A stretch of 9,086 bases of DNA, taken from the NCBI GenBank assembly GCA_028701945.1, contig JAQVPT010000134.1, positions 1 to 9,086 on the forward strand. The letters run 5' to 3'. Both the position numbers and the translations under genes were made by a program. Origin of the DNA: Bacteroidales bacterium (GTDB lineage Bacteria > Bacteroidota > Bacteroidia > Bacteroidales > ML635J-15). The notes beneath the pieces were generated by a model that made no database searches, was not told the DNA's origin, and was given only the letters and a program-made list of their open reading frames with translations. The first letter of the stretch is position 1. Each line of letters begins with the position of its first letter. Positions 1 to 6,300 of the stretch are shown piece by piece.

Positions 1-1260
1 CATTTAGAACCTGGTACTTATTGTGTTACATTGACTAACGGCGAACAATGTTATGGTGTTAATTGTGTTACAATTGGTTATAATAATGATTGCGATGCCA
101 GTTTTACTATTGACTCTACTAGTTTTTCGTATTTAGAAGGAGCATATAGTTTTGAAAATAACTCGCAAGGCGAAGCCGAATATTATTACTGGGATTTTGG
201 CGATAGTACTTACATGTATGGGTATAATCCTTTACATGTTTATACTGAACCAGACACTTATAATGTTTGTCTCGAAATTCATACCCAATATGGTTGCGTT
301 GATGAGTTTTGCAAAGAAATAACGGTTGGTCAAACATGTCCTTTAGTATCTGATTTATATGGAAATGTTGTGGCTGGAGAGAATTTATTGCCCGAAGGAA
401 TTGCAGTTTTATATAAGTTTGCAGATAATAATTTTACTGCTATTGAATATACTCTAATAAACGAGGGGCATTATGTTTTTGAGGATTTGTCAAAAGATAG
501 TATGTATATAACTCATTTGATTCCATATTTTGATACAGGTGAAACTTATTTTCCAAAATATTTGCCGACTTACTCCGACAATGCTGTTTTTTGGCAAGAT
601 AACAGTATGATAAATTTATATGTAGATACAATTTATTCTACTCAACTTTATTTATATAATGAGATATACTACAATCTTGGAAAAATCTTTGGTACAGTTT
701 TGTATGACGACCTCTCTGCTTATGAACAAGATGTGTTTGCAACAACATGGATTAATTCGGTAAATCCGCAACAAGGAAAGGCAGCTAATATAGTTGTGCT
801 ATTGAAAAATGAACAGCATCAAGTTTTAGATTTTTGTTTAAGCTCCGAAGCAGGAGAATATAGTTTTCAGAATCTTGAATATGGCATATATTATTTATCT
901 GTCGAAAAAGCAGGTATGAATAGCGACGAGATAATGGTAGAATTATTTAAGGAGACATCCGAAAGCTATCAAAATAATTTTAATATTGGGCAAACAAACA
1001 TCAGTGGACTTGTTAACACCAATTATGTTAGCGAGCTTAGTATTTCGCCAAACCCATGCAATGAATTTATTAAATTGACAAATTCATCCTCTCAAAACCT
1101 TGTTATATCGCTAATTAGTTCTGATGGAAAGTTATTAAAAACCTTTAAATCCAATCAAGAATCCGAATATATTGATATGTCAAGTTATTCGAGTGGAATG
1201 TTTACTTTAAAAATTTCAGGCAAAAATGAAGTTGTGATTAAAAAGCTTATTAAATTTTAA
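1..1260 (+). CDS. Secreted PKD-domain protein with T9SS type A sorting domain (5' partial)
   Basis: The frame is open from base 1 to the TAA at 1258-1260, giving 419 residues; the true start lies upstream. The TTG at 31-33 is an internal Leu codon, not a start. Residues 1-25 look like the tail of a preceding domain (GTYCVTL, then a C-x5-C pair). Residues about 30-110 form a PKD domain with the hallmark WDFGD at 64-68 and a closing HVYTEPDTYNVCLEI strand. Residues about 113-220 resemble a beta-rich module recurrent in Bacteroidetes secreted proteins (YFPKYLPTYSDNAVFW). Residues about 226-304 resemble a Cna-B or carboxypeptidase-regulatory-like fold (GEYSFQNLEYGIYYLSV). The C terminus (345-419) is a typical T9SS type A domain: SISPNP near its start, SSGMFTLKI, and a final KKLIKF. 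By family knowledge such proteins cross the outer membrane by T9SS and are released or anchored after C-terminal cleavage. No catalytic domain is in view, so an adhesin or structural role is only inferred. Confidence 0.9.
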   Translation, partial: HLEPGTYCVTLTNGEQCYGVNCVTIGYNNDCDASFTIDSTSFSYLEGAYSFENNSQGEAEYYYWDFGDSTYMYGYNPLHVYTEPDTYNVCLEIHTQYGCVDEFCKEITVGQTCPLVSDLYGNVVAGENLLPEGIAVLYKFADNNFTAIEYTLINEGHYVFEDLSKDSMYITHLIPYFDTGETYFPKYLPTYSDNAVFWQDNSMINLYVDTIYSTQLYLYNEIYYNLGKIFGTVLYDDLSAYEQDVFATTWINSVNPQQGKAANIVVLLKNEQHQVLDFCLSSEAGEYSFQNLEYGIYYLSVEKAGMNSDEIMVELFKETSESYQNNFNIGQTNISGLVNTNYVSELSISPNPCNEFIKLTNSSSQNLVISLISSDGKLLKTFKSNQESEYIDMSSYSSGMFTLKISGKNEVVIKKLIKF

Positions 1261-1294
1261 TATTGATTTTTGTACTTGTTTGACAGAAAACTGA

Positions 1295-1314
1295 TTAATT
1301 GATTAACCAATTAA
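1295..1314. terminator. Weak AT-rich hairpin between convergent genes
   Basis: TTAATTG at 1295-1301 pairs with CAATTAA at 1308-1314 around a 6-nt loop. It overlaps the ATPase stop codon (1303-1305) and lies 35 bp past the stop of the plus-strand gene. The stem is 7 bp with a single G-C pair, and there is only a short T stretch on either side. It may be a weak bidirectional terminator, or chance in AT-rich DNA. Confidence 0.2.
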
Positions 1315-4185
1315 CAATCTTTTCAACTCTCCAATCCAAAGTATAACTGATGTGGCACCAATAATTATTAGCCAATGGGTAATAGAAAGTGGTACTGTGC
1401 GGAAAACTTCGCCACCAAACTGAACAATTAAAATTTGGCCTAATAGAATGGATATCATAACTAAAATAAACCCAATACTTTTATTTAATTGATAAAATGC
1501 TGATTTCCTTGACATGAATGCTTTTACATTAAACATGTTCCAGAATTGCACCATAACAAAAACAGTAAAAAACACTGAAAGATTGTAGTTGTTTATGTCT
1601 CCGTTGCTATCACGAAAAAAATAGAGTAAAGCAAACAGAATTGCAACAAACGAGAAACCTGTAAATAAAATATTAGTACGCATTTTTTTAGAGATAATAA
1701 AATCTTTGTTTTTACGTGGATTATCTCGCATAACATTTTTATTTGGGGGCAATGATGCCAAAGCAGCAGCAGCAAACGTGTCCATAATTAAATTTACCCA
1801 TAACATTTGTGTTACTGTTAAAGGCAGCTCATGACCGATTATCGACCCAACAAATACAATTATCATTGCAGTTATGTTTATCGTAAGCTGAAAAACAATA
1901 AATCTTTGTATGTTTTGGTACAATGATCGTCCCCACATAACGGCAGTACCTATACTTTTGAAAGAGTCGTCAATAATAGTAATGTCGCTCGCTTCTTTTG
2001 CTACCGATGTACCAGAGCCCATAGATAATCCTACGTGTGCATAATTTAAGGCAGGGGCATCATTAGTACCATCGCCAGTTACAGCAACAATTTCGCCAGC
2101 TTTTTGCAAAAGTCGAACAATTCTTTGTTTATCTGTTGGTTTTGCTCGGTAAAGTATTTTTATATCTTTCGATTGTTTTATAATTTCCTCATCCGACATT
2201 TGTTCAAAATCAATCCCACTAATGATAGATGTTTCTGGTGTTTCAGGATCAATAATATTTATTTGTCGGCCTATTTCTGATGCCGTACCACGTGTGTCTC
2301 CTGTAATGATTTTTATAGCTATTCCAGCATTAAGGCAATTAAGTACCGCCTCAGGAGCATCTTCTCGTAGTGGGTCTGAAATTGCAACAACGCCTGCATA
2401 AGTTAAATTGTGATTAACTAATTTACCATCAATAATTCGGGGCTTGTCATCTTCTACAATTTCCCATGCAAAACCTAATGTTCGCATAGCTTGTGACTGA
2501 TATTTAGCTAATAAAGAATTTATCTCCGGCTTTGCTTCATCTTTCGATATCAAACCATTTTGCATCTGAGCATTATTACAAAAATTAAGTACAATTTCAG
2601 GTGCCCCTTTTACATATAATATCTTTTTGTTAAGCGTGGGAGACCAAACTAATGAAGCCATATATTTATATTCGGTAGAGAAATTAAGCTGGTCGATGAT
2701 TTTTAGGCTTCTGCGTATATCAAAATAATTTATGTCGTTGTCGTTTAACCAAAGTAAAAGTGCAGCCTCTGTTGGGTTCCCGACTGTTTTTGGTTTGTCA
2801 GAGACACTAAAATCGAGGTGAGCGGTTGAGTTTGCCGAAATACTCTCTTTTATAATTTGACCAAACTCATCATCTGAAGGTTTTTGCATTTCTAATCCAA
2901 AAAAAGTCGCCTCAGCCACTTGCATTTGATTTTTGGTGAGTGTCCCAGTTTTATCTGTACATATTACTGTTGTAGCACCCAAAGTTTCAGTAGCGTGCAT
3001 CTTTCTTACAAGATTATTAGAATTTAGCATACGGCGCATACTTAATGCTAGACTTAGGGTAACGCTCATTGGTAAACCTTCGGGTACAGTAACAACAATT
3101 AATGTTACTGCTATCATAAAATATTGTAGAATAATTGCAGCAGAATCAATGTCTGGCCATGAACTGACTGCTGTGGGGTTAATTCCTAATAAAAATCCTG
3201 CCAAAGCTAAAGCGAAAAAGAAAGCCACTCCACTTAAAATCCATTTTCCCCAAGAAAGCCTTAATATCCAATTTGGTAGTTTTAATTTTTGTGAACTTAT
3301 GATTTTTATGCCATCAGATAACATTGGAGACCAAATTTTACCGATTAAGAGCATTACCGATATAATTAAGGTAATTGTAAAGAACAATTGAATATTCGTG
3401 AAAACGAGAGATCCTATGATTATGTCTTTTACAAATAGACTTATAAAAGTTAGTACAGCGAATGATAAACCAATAATACCTATGAATTTTGCTAACGTGT
3501 CAAGCTGCTTGTTTAGAGGTGTTTCTGTTTCGCTTTTTTCAAGTGATTTACGAGCGACTTTTCCGTATTCCGTATTATCTCCGACTTTTTGTACTTCGTA
3601 TATAGCGTGTCCTTCTAATATTTTGGTTCCTTTAAGTAATGAGTTGCTCGGATAGGTGGCTTCTGTGTTAAAATCTTCAGGATTCGTTGTTTTTTCTATT
3701 GAAGGTTCGCCTGTTAATGTTGATTCATCAACTTGTAGTGAATATGATATTAATAATATTCCGTCGGCGGGTATTTCATCGCCAGCATCTAAAATAACTA
3801 TATCTCCAACAACTATATCTTTTTTTGGGATTTCGGTGATGTTGCTGTCTCTGATAACTTTTACAGGAGTTTCGTTGTTAATTAAGTTCAAAACATCAAA
3901 CTTTTTGCCAGCATCATATTCGAACCAAAAAGCGACTCCAGTAGCAAGAAATACTGCTGCAAAGATTCCGATTGCCTCGGTAAATTCGTTATGAACAAAA
4001 CCTATCCCTAGCGAAAGTAAAGCTGCAATTAGCAGTATTTTTATTATCGGATCATTAAAGTTCTCAAAGAACAATTTCCAGATTGATTCTTTTGGAGGCG
4101 GAGTTAAAATGTTGAGACCATGTTGCTTCCTGCTTTGTTCAACATCCTTATAATTAAGTCCTTTATAGTTTTTTTTGGCTTCCAT
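1303..4185 (-). CDS. PMCA-like calcium-transporting P-type ATPase with extra membrane pair
   Basis: The product is a 960-residue P2-type ATPase expected to export Ca2+ across the inner membrane using ATP. Signatures in order (ATG numbering): actuator LTGEP (157-161), M4 VPEGLP (Glu369), phosphorylation motif DKTGTLT with Asp411, nucleotide-binding KGAPE (526-530), DPLR (604-607), TGD (628-630), hinge TGDGTNDAP (703-711), and M6 NLIMDT with Asn798 and Asp802. M4 Glu with M6 Asn/Asp, and the sequence around VPEGLPMSVTLSLA and NNLVRKMHA, fit the PMCA-type (single Ca2+ site) group. No calmodulin-binding tail is present. Expected helices lie near 45-63, 69-88, 234-254, 353-372, 762-783, 789-809, 836-856, 868-884, 902-922 and 935-953, with two extra hydrophobic stretches at about 265-284 and 315-334. 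The frame extends to a TTG at 4222-4224, but that TTG is inside a promoter -7 box, so the ATG at 4183-4185 is preferred. The N terminus from there (YKGLNYKDVEQSR) matches the family. It is monocistronic by layout. Transported ion not proven. Confidence 0.93.
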   Translation of the reverse strand: MEAKKNYKGLNYKDVEQSRKQHGLNILTPPPKESIWKLFFENFNDPIIKILLIAALLSLGIGFVHNEFTEAIGIFAAVFLATGVAFWFEYDAGKKFDVLNLINNETPVKVIRDSNITEIPKKDIVVGDIVILDAGDEIPADGILLISYSLQVDESTLTGEPSIEKTTNPEDFNTEATYPSNSLLKGTKILEGHAIYEVQKVGDNTEYGKVARKSLEKSETETPLNKQLDTLAKFIGIIGLSFAVLTFISLFVKDIIIGSLVFTNIQLFFTITLIISVMLLIGKIWSPMLSDGIKIISSQKLKLPNWILRLSWGKWILSGVAFFFALALAGFLLGINPTAVSSWPDIDSAAIILQYFMIAVTLIVVTVPEGLPMSVTLSLALSMRRMLNSNNLVRKMHATETLGATTVICTDKTGTLTKNQMQVAEATFFGLEMQKPSDDEFGQIIKESISANSTAHLDFSVSDKPKTVGNPTEAALLLWLNDNDINYFDIRRSLKIIDQLNFSTEYKYMASLVWSPTLNKKILYVKGAPEIVLNFCNNAQMQNGLISKDEAKPEINSLLAKYQSQAMRTLGFAWEIVEDDKPRIIDGKLVNHNLTYAGVVAISDPLREDAPEAVLNCLNAGIAIKIITGDTRGTASEIGRQINIIDPETPETSIISGIDFEQMSDEEIIKQSKDIKILYRAKPTDKQRIVRLLQKAGEIVAVTGDGTNDAPALNYAHVGLSMGSGTSVAKEASDITIIDDSFKSIGTAVMWGRSLYQNIQRFIVFQLTINITAMIIVFVGSIIGHELPLTVTQMLWVNLIMDTFAAAALASLPPNKNVMRDNPRKNKDFIISKKMRTNILFTGFSFVAILFALLYFFRDSNGDINNYNLSVFFTVFVMVQFWNMFNVKAFMSRKSAFYQLNKSIGFILVMISILLGQILIVQFGGEVFRTVPLSITHWLIIIGATSVILWIGELKRLLIG

Positions 4186-4221
4186 ATTATTACTAAGTAA
4201 TTTTTTGACTGAACGTTTGGT

Positions 4222-4253
4222 CAAAGATAGAGTAATTATTTATTTAGCACAAA
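4222..4253 (-). promoter_or_regulatory. Bacteroidetes-type promoter for the Ca2+-ATPase gene
   Basis: Read on the minus strand, TTTG (4253-4250) is followed after 20 nt by TATCTTTG (4229-4222), an exact match to the known Bacteroidetes -33 TTTG / -7 TAnnTTTG pattern with normal spacing. Transcription would begin about 5-8 nt downstream, leaving a leader of roughly 30 nt before the ATG at 4185. No Shine-Dalgarno is seen, as is usual in this phylum. The remaining gap up to the pruA terminator (4254-4396) shows nothing recognisable. Confidence 0.75.
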
Positions 4254-4396
4254 TATTTAAAAGTTTTTTTTGATTTTACCTAAATATATCATTTGCTTTT
4301 TTCATTACATCTGAATTTATAGTATTTAATAGTGCTTGTATCTGGTTGTTCCATCAAAACTTGGGATTGCACAAAATTAGGGGTCAATTGTAACAC

Positions 4397-4428
4397 AAAA
4401 AAACCTGCAGTTTTTACTACAGGTTTTT
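4397..4428 (-). terminator. Rho-independent terminator of pruA
   Basis: In the minus-strand RNA, AAAAACCTGTAG (4428-4417) pairs with CTGCAGGTTTTT (4410-4399) around the 6-nt loop TAAAAA. This gives a continuous 12-bp stem with one U-G wobble, and the run of seven Ts spans 4403-4397. On the plus strand the wobble becomes a C/A mismatch, so the structure is best in the minus orientation. It lies about 30 nt after the pruA stop and should separate pruA from the ATPase gene downstream. Confidence 0.85.
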
Positions 4429-4457
4429 ATTCTATTTAAGATGCAATAGACAAGCTA

Positions 4458-6089
4458 TTATTTTTCTTTCATATATCCGTAAAGAATATCAGTTGCAGCA
4501 ACATAGGTTTCTTTAATCGTTCTTGGGTTAGTCCATCTGATTAAATTAAGGTATGATCCAGCTTTGTCGTTAGTTCCCGATGCTCTTGATCCGCCAAATG
4601 GCTGTAATCCTACCATTGCTCCTGTTGGTTTGTCGTTAATATAGAAGTTACCAGCTGCATAACGTAACATATCAAAAGCTTTTAAAGTCGCATACTTATC
4701 GTTGCTCCAAATAGCACCAGTTAATCCATAAGGAGATGTTGTATTACAAAGTTCAAGTGTTTCTTCGTATTTCTCATCGTCATAAACATAAACGGTCATT
4801 ACAGGGCCAAATATTTCTTCTTCCATCGATTTGAATTTTGGATTGGTAGTAACAATGACTGTTGGTTCAATAAAATAGCCTTTAGATTTGTCGCATTTAC
4901 CACCACGTATTATTTCCGCCTCATTTGATTCTTTAGCAAAATCAATGTATGATTTGATATTGTCGAAAGATGCTTCGTCAATAACAGCATTAAAGAATAC
5001 ATCAAAATCTTGAGGTTGTCCCATTTTGATTTGATCCATAAGTGTAAACATTTTATTTTTTACATCACCCCAGATAGACTTAGGGATATAAGATCTTGAT
5101 GCAGCAGAACATTTTTGTCCTTGGAACTCAAACGAACCAGCTACCATCGCAGTCGCAAGCTCTTGAGTATATGCTGAATTATGAGCAAAAATAAAGTCTT
5201 TTCCGCCTGTTTCACCAACAAGTTTAGGATACGATACATATTTTTCTAAATTTTCGCCAACACCTTTCCAGAGAGTGTTAAATGTAACATTCGAGCCTGT
5301 AAAGTGAATTCCTGCAAGGTCTTTGCTTGCTAATATGTTTTTACCAATTAAACTTCCTTGACCAGGAATAAAGTTAATTACACCGTCAGGTAATCCTGCT
5401 TCTTTAAACACTTTCATTAGGTAATAGTTTGAAAGAATTGCAGTAGTTGCAGGCTTCCAAATAGTAGTATTACCCATAACCGCTGGAGCTAAGTTTAGAT
5501 TTCCTGCAATTGATGTAAAATTAAAAGGCGAAACTGCAAAAACAAAACCCTCTAATGGTCTGTATTCCAGTCTATTGTTGTGAGAGTTCATTGAATTTGG
5601 CTGGTCGCTATAAATTTTAGTTGCAAAATGGGCATTAAATCTAAGGAAGTCTATTAGTTCACAAGCAGCATCAATTTCTGATTGGAAAATGTTTTTACTT
5701 TGTCCCAACATTGTTGAGGCATTAATAACAGCTCTGTATTTGGTTGCGATTAATTCTGCAATTCTTAAAGTAATGGACACTCTTTCAACATAAGGTACAT
5801 TTTCCCATTGTTTTTTTGCCTCCATTGCAGCATCAATAGCCATTTTAACTTCTTTTTCGCCAACCTTATGATAGGTTGCAAGAACATGATTGTGATCACT
5901 TGGCATCACAACTTTACCAATATTTCCTGTTTTAATTTCTTTTCCACCAATAATGATTGGAATTTCAATTTGTTCGGAACGCATTTTTTTAAGTGTTGCT
6001 TCGAGCTCTACACGCTCAGGACTACCTTTTAAATAACCTTTTACTGGTTCATTATTCGGCTGTTGAAAATTAAATACTGCATTATTCAT
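4458..6089 (-). CDS. pruA: L-glutamate gamma-semialdehyde (1-pyrroline-5-carboxylate) dehydrogenase
   Basis: This 543-residue cytoplasmic enzyme oxidises glutamate-gamma-semialdehyde, in equilibrium with P5C, to glutamate with NAD+, the second step of proline degradation. The aldehyde dehydrogenase fold is complete: SPFNFT with the oxyanion Asn190, cofactor-binding FTGS (263-266), general base Glu293 in GETGGK, nucleophile Cys327 in GQKCSA, EEIFGPV (424-430), AAGNFYINDK (478-487) and PFGG (498-501). The N terminus (NNEPVKGYLKGSPER) and C terminus (ASGTNDKAG, LRWT-like IRWTNPRTIKET, YGYM) resemble the ALDH4A1 type of mitochondrial P5C dehydrogenase rather than the C-terminal half of bifunctional PutA. 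No proline dehydrogenase domain is fused or adjacent, so that partner must lie elsewhere. The ATG start is preceded by an AT-rich leader without Shine-Dalgarno. It has its own promoter (6132-6162) and terminator (4397-4428), so it is probably a one-gene unit. Confidence 0.95.
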   Translation of the reverse strand: MNNAVFNFQQPNNEPVKGYLKGSPERVELEATLKKMRSEQIEIPIIIGGKEIKTGNIGKVVMPSDHNHVLATYHKVGEKEVKMAIDAAMEAKKQWENVPYVERVSITLRIAELIATKYRAVINASTMLGQSKNIFQSEIDAACELIDFLRFNAHFATKIYSDQPNSMNSHNNRLEYRPLEGFVFAVSPFNFTSIAGNLNLAPAVMGNTTIWKPATTAILSNYYLMKVFKEAGLPDGVINFIPGQGSLIGKNILASKDLAGIHFTGSNVTFNTLWKGVGENLEKYVSYPKLVGETGGKDFIFAHNSAYTQELATAMVAGSFEFQGQKCSAASRSYIPKSIWGDVKNKMFTLMDQIKMGQPQDFDVFFNAVIDEASFDNIKSYIDFAKESNEAEIIRGGKCDKSKGYFIEPTVIVTTNPKFKSMEEEIFGPVMTVYVYDDEKYEETLELCNTTSPYGLTGAIWSNDKYATLKAFDMLRYAAGNFYINDKPTGAMVGLQPFGGSRASGTNDKAGSYLNLIRWTNPRTIKETYVAATDILYGYMKEK

Positions 6090-6131
6090 ACTATATAAAA
6101 AATTAAATTAAACTTCAAAAACTATATCAGA

Positions 6132-6162
6132 CAAATATATTCATTTAAATTTAATTAACAAA
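6132..6162 (-). promoter_or_regulatory. Bacteroidetes-type promoter for pruA
   Basis: On the minus strand, TTTG (6162-6159) is followed after 19 nt by TATATTTG (6139-6132), a perfect -33/-7 pair of the Bacteroidetes primary-sigma type. The predicted start falls near 6125, giving a leader of about 35 nt to the ATG at 6089. Confidence 0.75.
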
Positions 6163-6194
6163 GCGTTTTTATCATGCTTTATTTTAGATTAGTC

Positions 6195-6222
6195 ATGCTC
6201 TAGAGCATTGACACATAGTGTC
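6195..6222. repeat. Two adjacent small inverted repeats between dpp11 and pruA
   Basis: ATGCTCTAGAGCAT (6195-6208) is a perfect 14-bp palindrome without a spacer. One base later, GACAC (6210-6214) and GTGTC (6218-6222) form a 5-bp stem with a 3-nt loop. The pair sits about 79 bp past the dpp11 stop and about 33 bp upstream of the pruA -33 box. No T run follows on either strand, so an intrinsic terminator is unlikely. A dimeric-regulator binding site for pruA is possible but not shown. The rest of the 211-bp gap holds the pruA promoter and nothing else recognisable. Confidence 0.4.
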
Positions 6223-6300
6223 TGCAGGAAAACTTTGTCCTTTTATTGACTGGGATTCGGCTTTCTTATTAAAAATTAAATTCTGTCTGTTTTTACAATA

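Noticed and set aside
31..33. TTG as start of the PKD/T9SS gene
   Set aside because: The frame is open and protein-like back to base 1 (HLEPGTYCVT), and the protein would lack a signal peptide; the gene is simply cut by the window edge.
2933..3994. Three plus-strand open frames opposite the ATPase gene
   Set aside because: They lie fully antisense to strongly conserved ATPase codons and show no recognisable domain; they are shadow frames.
4289..4354. Possible 21-residue minus-strand ORF between pruA and the ATPase gene (starts MEQPDTSTIK)
   Set aside because: It is very short, has no ribosome-binding or promoter signal, and lies after the pruA terminator. Other frames of the same stretch look equally protein-like, so it is not supportable.
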